From JANLIQ01 sp964362925 (GTDB lineage Bacteria; Patescibacteriota; UBA1384; 2-12-FULL-50-11): a DNA stretch of 27,801 bases. The stretch is from the NCBI GenBank assembly GCA_964362925.1, contig CAYIGA010000008.1:1-27801 (forward strand). Reading direction: 5' to 3'. Position 1 is the stretch's first letter, and each line of letters starts with the position of its first letter. Positions 1 through 6,585 of the stretch are shown here, piece by piece. Below the pieces are notes generated by a model. The model made no database searches. It saw nothing but the letters and a program-made list of their open reading frames with translations, and had not been told where the DNA came from. The position numbers and the translations under genes were made by a program.

Positions 1-12
1 AGTCATTGGCTC

Positions 13-27
13 GCCCGCTACGCGGGC
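13..27. repeat. short GC-rich hairpin in leading intergenic region
   Basis: GCCCGC (13-18) and GCGGGC (22-27) form a 6-bp perfect stem with a 3-nt loop. The surrounding sequence (10-45) is GC-rich, like the element at 954-1079. The rest of 1-190 shows no convincing gene. It could be the terminator of a gene left of the window or part of an intergenic repeat; nothing visible separates these options. Confidence 0.4.
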
Positions 28-219
28 TCGCCAGCCGGTTTTCGGGGAAATTTCAAGCCGTTTTGAATTCAGTATAAAGTTCGAGCCGACATTTTTAAGA
101 AATGCGCCAAATTAAAAACTGCCTAAACTAATTCTGTGAATTCCAGAGGATTTGCTCTTAAATATCCCACTCCTTATTTTCGCGGCGTTGGTCTTGACAG
201 GCAATCCCCATAACAAATA

Positions 220-248
220 TTGACACGAGTTCAAGTTCAAGTTAAACT
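220..248 (+). promoter_or_regulatory. promoter of the toxin-antitoxin pair
   Basis: A perfect -35 TTGACA lies at 220-225. After a 17-nt spacer comes the -10-like TAAACT at 243-248, only 6 nt before the ATG at 255. Transcription would therefore start at or within a few bases of the start codon, giving a leaderless or nearly leaderless mRNA. A second TTGACA sits at 194-199 but has no good partner. Confidence 0.6.
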
Positions 249-254
249 TAAACT
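228..254. promoter_or_regulatory. 27-nt imperfect palindrome, probable antitoxin operator
   Basis: The stretch is an inverted repeat centred on G241: 11 of 13 base pairs match, with mismatches at 232/250 and 238/244. Its inner part AAGTTAAACTT (239-249) is palindromic. It covers the -10 box and ends on the base before the ATG. Phd/YefM-type antitoxins normally repress their own operon by binding such palindromes, so autoregulation is the natural inference. Confidence 0.6.
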
Positions 255-545
255 ATGAGAACAGTCTCTGCCAAAGAGCTACGAGATAATTTAGAAGTTT
301 ATGTCAACTTGGCTCGCCGTGGCGAGTCTGTTGAGGTAACTTATCGCTCCAAGCCGGCTTTTACTATCCAGCCAAATAAAACCAGTGCCGTTCCAATGCC
401 GGGCACAAAATTAGCCACTCGCCAGTTCTTGAAGAAAGCTGAACTTCTGCGCTCTTTGGCTGGCTCTCGCGTCAAGTCGAATAAAGACCGGCCCGACAAG
501 AAAATCTACTACCAAGATATGGCCAAAAAATATGGCCTCGAATGA
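255..545 (+). CDS. Phd/YefM-type antitoxin
   Basis: This 96-residue protein begins with the typical Phd/YefM DNA-binding segment: SAKELRDNL at residues 5-13, then a helix with ARRGESVEVTYRSKP at about 20-34, which matches the conserved 'GE.v.it..gkp' stretch. Members fold as antitoxin dimers, bind their operator through the N-terminal half and neutralise a toxin through the disordered C-terminal half, here Lys-rich. The gene overlaps the next one by 14 nt, the usual antitoxin-toxin arrangement. The ATG follows the palindromic operator at 228-254 directly and has no Shine-Dalgarno sequence. Identity as a type II antitoxin is fairly secure; its exact subfamily is not. Confidence 0.82.
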   Translation: MRTVSAKELRDNLEVYVNLARRGESVEVTYRSKPAFTIQPNKTSAVPMPGTKLATRQFLKKAELLRSLAGSRVKSNKDRPDKKIYYQDMAKKYGLE

Positions 546-924
546 TCCCCTAGTATTCATTGACGCTAGTTTCTTGTTGGATGTAATCCTGCCAAATCGC
601 CGACGCTACGAGTTGGCCAAGAAGTTTCTAGCCAAGGAGCCCAGTTTAGCAATTTCCTCGCTAAGTGTTCACCTGGCTGTCCACTTTGGCAAGAAATATT
701 CGCTTAGTCCGAGTGATGTCAGAAATACCCTGGCGGAACTTAAAATACTGCCGATAGACGCCACCACAGTTAACTGGGCGTTCGAACATATGATCGGTGG
801 CGACTATGAAGACGCCTTACAGGTAGCTTGCGCGGTTCTGGGAGAGTGTCAGGAATTTGTGACTTTTGATCGTTCGCTAGCCAAAAACTACAGCCGATTT
901 ATTAAAGTAGTAGTTCCTCGTTGA
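532..924 (+). CDS. PIN-domain toxin (VapC-like ribonuclease)
   Basis: A 130-residue PIN-domain protein. The first metal-binding aspartate is D11 in VFIDASFLLD. The later acidic residues are D91/D94 in GGDYEDALQ and D113 in VTFDRSLAK, at the positions PIN nucleases use. The second canonical acidic residue, normally a Glu in the 'S..tl.El' helix, is not evident: the corresponding segment reads SSLSVHLAVHFG (residues 42-53) with His in its place. PIN toxins cut tRNA or other RNA and are held inactive by the antitoxin encoded just upstream. The start lies inside the antitoxin gene (14-nt overlap), implying translational coupling. The family call is good; the RNA target is unknown. Confidence 0.82.
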   Translation: MASNDPLVFIDASFLLDVILPNRRRYELAKKFLAKEPSLAISSLSVHLAVHFGKKYSLSPSDVRNTLAELKILPIDATTVNWAFEHMIGGDYEDALQVACAVLGECQEFVTFDRSLAKNYSRFIKVVVPR

Positions 925-953
925 ACCCTAATCCTTCCCCTGCCACCCGTCGA

Positions 954-1079
954 CCTGCCCGCCGACTCGGCCTTCGTAGCCTAAGCTCCTTCGGCGAAGG
1001 AGGCAGTTTCACTCCAGGCCGAGCCCAGCCAGTTCCGTTCGCCCGCCAGTCGAATTCGCTCCAGGCGATTGCGGGCAGG
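954..1079. repeat. nested palindromic intergenic element
   Basis: Three nested inverted repeats can be read: outer CCTGCCCGC (954-962) with GCGGGCAGG (1071-1079); middle CTCGGCCT (966-973) with AGGCCGAG (1016-1023); and an inner perfect hairpin CTCCTTC-GGC-GAAGGAG (986-1002). The region fills most of the gap between the PIN toxin and the Cys-rich protein. The CCTTCG/CGAAGG core resembles the repeat found inside the dehydrogenase gene at 24258-24285. It may be a structured RNA or a palindromic repeat family. An open reading frame crosses it, but its composition is not protein-like. Confidence 0.55.
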
Positions 1080-1196
1080 GATTATCTCAAACAGACCTCG
1101 CCAAGAATTGGAAATTCGTTTTTGAACCAAAAACATGGTCGGGCGGGCCATTGGACAATCTTGCCTTATGTCGAAAAAACTCGTATGGTCAAGGGG

Positions 1197-1204
1197 AAGG
1201 AGGT
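1197..1204 (+). promoter_or_regulatory. strong Shine-Dalgarno site for the Cys-rich protein
   Basis: AAGGAGGT lies 7 nt before the ATG at 1212. This perfect anti-SD match fixes the start of the 56-aa protein and argues against the much longer upstream-extended reading frame. Confidence 0.8.
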
Positions 1205-1211
1205 AAAGCAT

Positions 1212-1382
1212 ATGAAATGCGCTAAGTGCGACAAGGAAACCGAAGGTTGGAAGTGCGCTGTCTGCGGAGAAGAATCAGATAGTCATGACGATAGTCACAC
1301 TCACGGCGAACCGGCCTCGAGCCGACACTGTATGCCGAAGTGCCAGAGCTGTAGCCAAGCGGAAGTTCACTGCTCTTGCTAA
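1212..1382 (+). CDS. small Cys/His-rich putative zinc-binding protein
   Basis: The 56-residue product contains nine cysteines (3, 6, 15, 18, 40, 44, 47, 54, 56) and five histidines. Two CxxC knuckles near the N terminus (CAKC, CAVC) form a rubredoxin/zinc-ribbon-like pair, and the C-terminal part carries C-x3-C-x2-C and a final CSC. A middle acidic/His stretch (residues 20-33) separates the clusters. Such a layout implies binding of one or two zinc ions, but no known function follows from it. I recall similar small proteins from Patescibacteria; that is recollection, not a search. Start chosen from the AAGGAGGT site 7 nt upstream. No operon partner is obvious. Confidence 0.75.
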   Translation: MKCAKCDKETEGWKCAVCGEESDSHDDSHTHGEPASSRHCMPKCQSCSQAEVHCSC

Positions 1383-1480
1383 GCCCCGTCTCCGCTTCGC
1401 AAAGAAACGACAGCCAAAGGCTTCCAGCCGTGGTAATCCGGCGAAGAATTAATCTGACCATAATATGCTATGGTGGAATT

Positions 1481-1993
1481 ATGGCTAAAGCCAAGAAGAA
1501 AGTCGTTAGTCGTCAACCAAAAGAAGTCGGCGAAAAAGAGAGGGAGATTAACTTTCTGTCGAAAGATTTCCCCCATCACCCCAAAAATGAACTCTGGTAC
1601 ATCGGCATTAGCCTACTCCTATTAGTCGGTCTATTGGCCTCAATTAGTCTTAAAAACTATCTGTTTGCCGTTGTCGTCGTGGCGGCTGGCAGTGCCATCT
1701 TCCGTCTCGCCCATCTTCAGCCCGGTAGTAGAAAAGTTAAGATAACGCCTAGGGGTATTGGTTGGGGTGAGGCGTTCTGGGGTTACCACCAGCTAAAAAA
1801 CTTCTGGGTTGCTGAAGCAAATGACGAAATCACTGTCTACCTTGAGCAACCGAACCTCAAGCCAGTGCTCCATTTCGCGGTTCCCGATCACCAAGTCGAA
1901 TCAGTGCTGGTGGCTTTGTCGCTGGAGCTTCCTTTCCACGCCCACAAAGATGAGCCGATCCCTGACCGCTTCGCCCGACTATTACGAATTTAA
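1481..1993 (+). CDS. two-TM membrane protein with bPH-like (DUF5673-like) domain
   Basis: A 170-residue protein. The N terminus is very basic (residues 1-27). Two closely spaced hydrophobic segments follow (about 38-56 and 60-77), forming a hairpin in the membrane. A soluble C-terminal domain of about 90 residues follows, beginning VKITPRGIGWGEAFWGYHQL, with alternating hydrophobic strands and a final helix. That pattern resembles bacterial PH-like domains on membrane hairpins, such as DUF5673 proteins common in Patescibacteria. Function is unknown. The chosen ATG removes 35 upstream codons of intergenic composition; a TATGGT hexamer sits 6 nt before it. It converges with rmlD, with 17 nt between the stops. 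Confidence 0.68.
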   Translation: MAKAKKKVVSRQPKEVGEKEREINFLSKDFPHHPKNELWYIGISLLLLVGLLASISLKNYLFAVVVVAAGSAIFRLAHLQPGSRKVKITPRGIGWGEAFWGYHQLKNFWVAEANDEITVYLEQPNLKPVLHFAVPDHQVESVLVALSLELPFHAHKDEPIPDRFARLLRI

Positions 1994-2010
1994 CCGATCA
2001 CTTTTTAGTT

Positions 2011-2883
2011 TTAAGAGAGGTTTGAGCTAATCGACTGAACAGATTTAAAGTAATCAATTAGATCGTCAGGCCAAGAGCGCAACTTTAGACCGGTGGCGGT
2101 AATTTTGCTCAAATCAAACTCGCCGTGGAGCGGCCGAGGGGCGACCAGTGGCTTGGAAGCGTTATAATCTTTGGTGGTGATGTCGGTGACGACAATATTT
2201 TTATGACCACTAAGTTTGAATATCTCTCTGGCCAGATCGGCCCAAGAAACAACCGGACCATCGTTGGAAACATTGTAAGTACCAAATTCGGCCTCGGTTT
2301 TGATTAAATGCTCGACAGCGTCAACTAATTGGCCGACAAAAGTTGGTCGACCGGTTTGATCGCCAACAACGTTCGGTGAGACCCCCTTCTCGGCCAACCC
2401 GAGCATTGTCCGGACAAAATTTTTGCCCTTGCCGATTACCCAGGAAGTCCGAATTAAATAGTGCTTGGCGACTGTGGCGGCGGCAATATCGCCGGCCGCC
2501 TTGGATTGACCGTAAACACTTAAGGGCGAGAACGGTTCGGTTTCGAGATGGGGGTAAATTTGACCGTCAAAAACATAATCGGTTGAGAAATGAACGAGTG
2601 TCGCTCCGATCTTAGTGGCGATTGTTGCCAAATTGCCGACACCAACGGCATTAACTTGCCAAGCCGCCACGCGGCCCTCTGCGGTTTCGGCGCCGTCCAC
2701 ATCGGTGTAAGCGGCGGCGTTGATGATAATCTCCACGTCTGACCAATCGTAATTGTCGATCACCTCTTGATCGATCATATCAAAAGTATCGCGGTCGACG
2801 GCCTTAGCGCCGGGAAATCTTTCCAGCATTCCTCGGCCAAGCTGGCCGTAAGCGCCGAGAATGAAGAGCTTGCTTTCAATCAT
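2011..2883 (-). CDS. rmlD: dTDP-4-dehydrorhamnose reductase
   Basis: A 290-residue short-chain dehydrogenase-like enzyme catalysing the last step of dTDP-L-rhamnose synthesis, NAD(P)H-dependent reduction of dTDP-4-keto-L-rhamnose. The Rossmann motif GAYGQLG is at residues 10-16. INAAAYTDVDGAE marks the cofactor/substrate loop, FSTDYVFDG the catalytic Ser/Thr-Asp strand, and YGQSKAAGD the catalytic Tyr-Lys pair. A Pro/Gly-rich end contains RPLHGEFDLSKI, typical of RmlD. Its start codon overlaps the stop of the upstream rmlC gene by one base (TAATG), indicating translational coupling. It is the last gene of the rmlABCD run and converges on the bPH-like membrane gene. Confidence is high. Confidence 0.93.
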   Translation of the reverse strand: MIESKLFILGAYGQLGRGMLERFPGAKAVDRDTFDMIDQEVIDNYDWSDVEIIINAAAYTDVDGAETAEGRVAAWQVNAVGVGNLATIATKIGATLVHFSTDYVFDGQIYPHLETEPFSPLSVYGQSKAAGDIAAATVAKHYLIRTSWVIGKGKNFVRTMLGLAEKGVSPNVVGDQTGRPTFVGQLVDAVEHLIKTEAEFGTYNVSNDGPVVSWADLAREIFKLSGHKNIVVTDITTKDYNASKPLVAPRPLHGEFDLSKITATGLKLRSWPDDLIDYFKSVQSISSNLS

Positions 2884-3455
2884 TAGTTAGCGTTATTAGG
2901 CTTAATATCTTTCAGTAAAGGGTGGGCTCGGTCACGCCCCGACAAAATGGCTTGATCGAGCGGGATCGGCCAGTCAATATCAAGAGTTGGATCGGCCAAA
3001 TTAACAAAGGCGCTCGTTTGGTAGACCGCCTCGTTCCAGTGAGCGTTGACACTATAAAGATAATAAACATCCGCAGTCAGACATTGATAGGAATTACCAA
3101 CTCCTCGCGGCACAAAAACAGCTTTGTTGTTATCGACTTCCAGAGTGACGATTTTGCCGAAACTACCGCCATGTCGCAAATCAACATAAGCAACAAAAAT
3201 TTGGCCGGTTATTACCGAGATATATTTGTCCCAGGGCTCGGCGTGGAAGCCGCGAGTGACGCCTTTTTCTTGGTTAAACGCTAGATTATTTTGGACGACC
3301 CTAAAATCAGCTGGCAAGCCAGCGGCCACCAATTTGGCTTGGTGAAATTTTTCCTGAAACCAACCGCGCTCGTCACCAACGCTGGTGACGTCGAAAACCA
3401 ACAACCCAGGGATTCCGGTTGTCTGCCCAGTCACTTCGGTTGTTGGGACGGCCAT
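2883..3455 (-). CDS. rmlC: dTDP-4-dehydrorhamnose 3,5-epimerase (divergent RmlC family)
   Basis: A 190-residue cupin-fold epimerase, placed exactly where RmlC belongs between rmlB and rmlD. Family features include DERGWFQEKF (residues 28-37), VVQNNLAF (53-60), TRGFHAEPWDKYI (67-79) with the catalytic His71, VPRGVGNSYQ (115-124), and the C-terminal DWPIPLDQAILSGRDRAHPLL, which is nearly textbook. It differs from classical RmlC in having GFHAEPWDK rather than GLHYQ after the catalytic His and PRGVGNSYQ instead of PEGFAHGF. It could therefore be a relative with altered stereochemistry, but the complete rml set favours the rhamnose role. No clear Shine-Dalgarno; upstream sequence contains short CAGTT/AACTG repeats. 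Confidence 0.88.
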   Translation of the reverse strand: MAVPTTEVTGQTTGIPGLLVFDVTSVGDERGWFQEKFHQAKLVAAGLPADFRVVQNNLAFNQEKGVTRGFHAEPWDKYISVITGQIFVAYVDLRHGGSFGKIVTLEVDNNKAVFVPRGVGNSYQCLTADVYYLYSVNAHWNEAVYQTSAFVNLADPTLDIDWPIPLDQAILSGRDRAHPLLKDIKPNNAN

Positions 3456-3486
3456 CAGACAGTTACCAGTTGACAGTTTTCAGTTT

Positions 3487-4485
3487 TCATTGTCCCTTTG
3501 CTCTGTAAGCTGCCTCGACCCCGTCTTTGAGAGGTTTCCACCAAATTTCGTTCTGGCGATACCAGTCGATCGTCGATGCCAGGCCTTCTCGAAAATCTTT
3601 AAATCTTGGTCGCCAACCCAATTCGTCCTTGATTTTGGTCGAGTCAATAGCGTAGCGACGATCGTGGCCCGGACGATCAGCCACTGGCTCAAACCAATTT
3701 TTTGGTTTGTCCATCAGTTCCAAAATTGTGGCTAAAACTACTTTGTTGCTTTTCTCGCCGGCGGATCCGATCAGATAAGTTTCGCCAACCCGACCCCTTT
3801 CAATCACCGCTAGAATCGCCGAGCAGTGATCGTCAACATGAATCCAGTCGCGGATATTGGCGCCGGCGCCGTAGAGCTTCGGTTTCTGGCCTTCGAGGAT
3901 GTTAGTTATCTGGCGAGGAATAAACTTTTCGATGTGTTGAAGGGGGCCGTAGTTATTGGAACAGTTGGAGATGGTCGCCTTCAGACCGAACGACCGAACC
4001 CAAGCTAGAACGAGATGATCGGAGCAGGCCTTGGAGGCGGAGTAGGGGCTAGAGGGATTATAGGCCGTTGCCTCGTTGAATTTGGCCTTGTCGTCAAGAG
4101 CCAAATCGCCGAAAACCTCGTCGGTCGAGATGTGGTGGAGCCGTTTGTCGTACTTCCGAACGGCCTCAAGGATTCGGTAAGTGCCGACGATGTTCGTCTC
4201 AATAAATGGCCACGGTTCTCGCAGAGAGTTGTCGTTATGCGATTCGGCGGCAAAATGGACAACGATATCGTTTTCTTGAACGAGCTTGTCAATCTTCTTT
4301 TCGTCACAGATGTCGCCGAGAACAAATTCCAGCCGATCTTTGGCGAGACCGCCAAGGTTGGCCTTGTTACCGGCGTAGGTTAGTTTGTCGATGACGGTAA
4401 TCTGGCTTTTTGGCCGACATTCCAGCAAGTAGCGGCAGAAATTCGCCCCGATGAAACCAGCGCCGCCGGTGACTAAAATTCTCAT
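3487..4485 (-). CDS. rmlB: dTDP-glucose 4,6-dehydratase
   Basis: A 332-residue extended short-chain dehydrogenase that converts dTDP-glucose to dTDP-4-keto-6-deoxyglucose. Motifs in order: GGAGFIG (NAD-binding, residues 7-13), DKLTYAGN, HFAAESHNDNS, the catalytic ISTDEVFGD, YSASKACSD with catalytic Tyr/Lys, SNCSNNYGP, and YGAGANIRDWIHVDDH. Typical RmlB has HVDRS at the AESH position; here it is HNDNS. I chose the ATG at 4485 because MRILVTGGAG is the family N terminus; an upstream ATG would add 16 unconserved residues. No Shine-Dalgarno precedes the start. The rmlC start is 31 nt downstream. Confident assignment. Confidence 0.94.
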   Translation of the reverse strand: MRILVTGGAGFIGANFCRYLLECRPKSQITVIDKLTYAGNKANLGGLAKDRLEFVLGDICDEKKIDKLVQENDIVVHFAAESHNDNSLREPWPFIETNIVGTYRILEAVRKYDKRLHHISTDEVFGDLALDDKAKFNEATAYNPSSPYSASKACSDHLVLAWVRSFGLKATISNCSNNYGPLQHIEKFIPRQITNILEGQKPKLYGAGANIRDWIHVDDHCSAILAVIERGRVGETYLIGSAGEKSNKVVLATILELMDKPKNWFEPVADRPGHDRRYAIDSTKIKDELGWRPRFKDFREGLASTIDWYRQNEIWWKPLKDGVEAAYRAKGQ

Positions 4486-4560
4486 TTTATATTCACAACC
4501 CAACTGATTGATAAAAGTATTGGCGCCGGGCAAAAGACCGCCGCCGTTGACTCTGGATTG

Positions 4561-5457
4561 TCATGGCTGACTGTAAAATGGCTTCTCCTTCAGTATCCGT
4601 AACAGATACTGGCCGTAGTTACTTTTACTTAGGGGCTTGGCCAGTGCGGCCAACTGGGCGTCGGTTATGAACCCAAGGGCGTGGGCGACCTCTTCAACGC
4701 AACCGATTTTTAGGCCGGTTCGCTTCTCAATCGTCGCCACAAACTCGCCCGCCTCCAGTAACGAGTCGGCGGTGCCGGCGTCAAACCAGGCGAAGCCACG
4801 ACCGAGAACGCTGACCCTCAATTTTCCCCGCTTAAGATACTCTTGATTGACGGTCGTTATCTCCAGCTCGCCGCGATCAGATGGTTTGATGGCGGAAGCG
4901 ATTTTCGATGCCTGGTTGTCGTAAAAATAAAGCCCAAGGGTGGCGTAGTTTGATTTTGGCCGGCGCGGCTTCTCCTCTAGGGAGAGCGCTTTCCCGCCGC
5001 TATCGAGAGTGACCACCCCAAATCGCTGGGGGTCGCTGACATAATAACCAAAGATATGAGCGCCGCCGTCACTCTCGACCGAGCGGCGGGCTTTGGCCAA
5101 AATGGACGGCAGGCCGTGGCCAAAAAAGATATTATCGCCAAGGACCATCGCCGCCACCGCTCCACTAAGAAATTCCTCGCCAATTATCAGGGCGTCGGCC
5201 AGACCCCGCGGCTGATCCTGAACGGCGTAGCTTATTTTCATTCCCAGCTGACGGCCGTGGCCGAATATTTCCTCGAACCGGCCGATATCTTTCGGAGTGG
5301 CGATAATTAAGACCTCGCGGATATCAGCCAGCATCAGAACTGAAAGCGGGTAATAAACCATCGGCTTGTCGTAAACCGGCAGGAGTTGTTTACAAGTTGG
5401 CAGGGTGATTGGGTAAAGCCGTGTTCCCGACCCACCAGCCAGAATAATTCCCTTCAT
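4561..5457 (-). CDS. rmlA: glucose-1-phosphate thymidylyltransferase
   Basis: A 298-residue nucleotidyltransferase making dTDP-glucose from glucose-1-phosphate and dTTP, the entry step to dTDP-rhamnose. The N terminus MKGIILAGGSGTRLYPIT carries the nucleotide-binding signature. PTCKQLLPVYDKPMVYYPLS follows, then QDQPRGLADAL, LGDNIFFG (metal-binding Asp), EEKPRRPKSNYATLGLYFYD, and the C-terminal FAWFDAGTADSLLEA. The last has Ala where most RmlA proteins read D-T-G-T-H. Length is normal for the family. It is the first gene of the minus-strand rml run and divergent from the GT2 gene at 5535, with 77 nt between starts. High confidence. Confidence 0.95.
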   Translation of the reverse strand: MKGIILAGGSGTRLYPITLPTCKQLLPVYDKPMVYYPLSVLMLADIREVLIIATPKDIGRFEEIFGHGRQLGMKISYAVQDQPRGLADALIIGEEFLSGAVAAMVLGDNIFFGHGLPSILAKARRSVESDGGAHIFGYYVSDPQRFGVVTLDSGGKALSLEEKPRRPKSNYATLGLYFYDNQASKIASAIKPSDRGELEITTVNQEYLKRGKLRVSVLGRGFAWFDAGTADSLLEAGEFVATIEKRTGLKIGCVEEVAHALGFITDAQLAALAKPLSKSNYGQYLLRILKEKPFYSQP

Positions 5458-5498
5458 GGTTTCTAGGGTAAAACTTTATCCGAACCCTGTAAAGTCAC

Positions 5499-5527
5499 TT
5501 ACACTCAAACGCCCCGAGTGTTAAGAT
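5499..5527 (+). promoter_or_regulatory. putative promoter of the polysaccharide export operon
   Basis: TTACAC (5499-5504), a 17-nt spacer and TAAGAT (5522-5527) stand 7 nt before the GTG at 5535, again a near-leaderless geometry. An inverted repeat ACACTC/GAGTGT (5501-5506 and 5516-5521) lies between the two boxes and could be a regulator site. The -35 is weak, so confidence is limited. Confidence 0.4.
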
Positions 5528-5534
5528 CTAAAGC

Positions 5535-6542
5535 GTGAATACATTCTCGAAACAAACCCCATCAGCAAAGGTATTTATAGTCATCCTCAACTGGAACAAC
5601 GCTCCAGATACTGTTGAGTGCCTAGACAGTGTTTTCAAGCTTGAGAGCGACAATTTTCAGGTCGTCATTTGCGATAACGCTTCGATCAACAATTCCAAGG
5701 CGGCCATTCTGGACTATCTGGTTCGACACAACCATGTTGTTCACAAAATTAATGAGACCGATCTTGACTCAATCAAGGCCCCGTTCGATGCCGAGGTGGT
5801 TTTGATTAGCAACCGGCGCAATTACGGTTACGCCGGTGGCAATAATCGGGGTTTGAACTATGCCCTTTCGGCCGGGGCAGAAACCGACTACGTCTGGATT
5901 ATCAACAACGACGTTGTTCTTGATCCCGAGGCGCTTAACAGTTTGGTCACGGAAGCAGTCAAACGTCCTGAAATTAGTTTTTGGGGATCAACGATTCTTG
6001 ATTATTTGAAGCGCGAGACAATTCAGACTCAAGGTGGAGATCGGTTTTACCCATTCGTCGGGATGAGTCGTCATATTGGCCAGGGACTAAAACTTAGCAA
6101 TCAACTTCCTCAAGCGACCGTTGAGCAAAAAATGAGTTATATCGTCGGCGCTTCTGTTTTCGTCCGTCTGTCAGCGGTCGCCAAGCTCGGGCTGATGGAG
6201 GAAAGTTATTTTTTGTATTTCGAGGAAGTTGATTGGGCAACGAGAGCAGGCCGACTAGGCCTGTCAATTGGCTACGCGCCAGAAAGCTGGGTTTACCATA
6301 AGGAAGGGGCGACGATTGGGTCGTCAGCCCATTCCCGACGAAAAAGCGTTTTGGCTGATTATTACGGTGTCAAAAACCGCCTAGTGATGACGGGCCGACT
6401 TTTTCCCCTTGCTCTGCCAACGGTTTACCTAGCGATGCTCTTCACCCTCGCTAAACGGCTCTTAACCGGCCAGTTTGATCGCGCATGGATGGTAGTGATG
6501 ATTATACTTGGGCTTGCTAGACGGCCCACTCAACCAAATTAA
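5535..6542 (+). CDS. GT2-family glycosyltransferase (rhamnosyltransferase-like)
   Basis: A 335-residue GT-A fold enzyme. VFIVILNWNNAPDTVECLDS (residues 13-32) is the GT2 N-terminal strand, VVICDNAS (43-50) follows, and NYGYAGGNNRGL (96-107) is the loop found in WbbL/rhamnosyltransferase-like members. The DxD-equivalent is NND at 124-126. A later stretch with YFLYFEEVDWATRAGRLG holds the catalytic-base region (ED/EE), and YHKEGATIG follows. The family transfers a sugar from a nucleotide donor to a lipid-linked glycan on the inner membrane face; rhamnose is plausible given the neighbouring rml genes but is inferred. Start is a GTG. It heads the plus-strand operon, 43 nt before the ABC permease. 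Confidence 0.85.
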   Translation: MNTFSKQTPSAKVFIVILNWNNAPDTVECLDSVFKLESDNFQVVICDNASINNSKAAILDYLVRHNHVVHKINETDLDSIKAPFDAEVVLISNRRNYGYAGGNNRGLNYALSAGAETDYVWIINNDVVLDPEALNSLVTEAVKRPEISFWGSTILDYLKRETIQTQGGDRFYPFVGMSRHIGQGLKLSNQLPQATVEQKMSYIVGASVFVRLSAVAKLGLMEESYFLYFEEVDWATRAGRLGLSIGYAPESWVYHKEGATIGSSAHSRRKSVLADYYGVKNRLVMTGRLFPLALPTVYLAMLFTLAKRLLTGQFDRAWMVVMIILGLARRPTQPN

Positions 6543-6567
6543 ACTACTTTTTCTCTTGGGGAAGTGG

Positions 6568-6573
6568 TAAAAT
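6568..6573 (+). promoter_or_regulatory. -10-like box before the ABC permease
   Basis: TGG-TAAAAT has an upstream TG and lies 12 nt before the ATG at 6586. The -35 position is poor (TACTTT). It may be an internal promoter of the operon with a very short leader. No Shine-Dalgarno is present before the ATG. Confidence 0.35.
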
Positions 6574-6585
6574 TTTCGAGTAAAC

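Noticed and set aside
921..1211. Reading frame continuing upstream of the Cys-rich protein (153 aa in total)
   Set aside because: The added residues are encoded by the palindromic intergenic element and are Arg/Pro/Ser-rich; the AAGGAGGT site 7 nt before 1212 marks the true start.
4486..4533. Upstream ATG for rmlB adding 16 residues
   Set aside because: The family N terminus begins at MRILVTGGAG; the extension is not conserved-looking.
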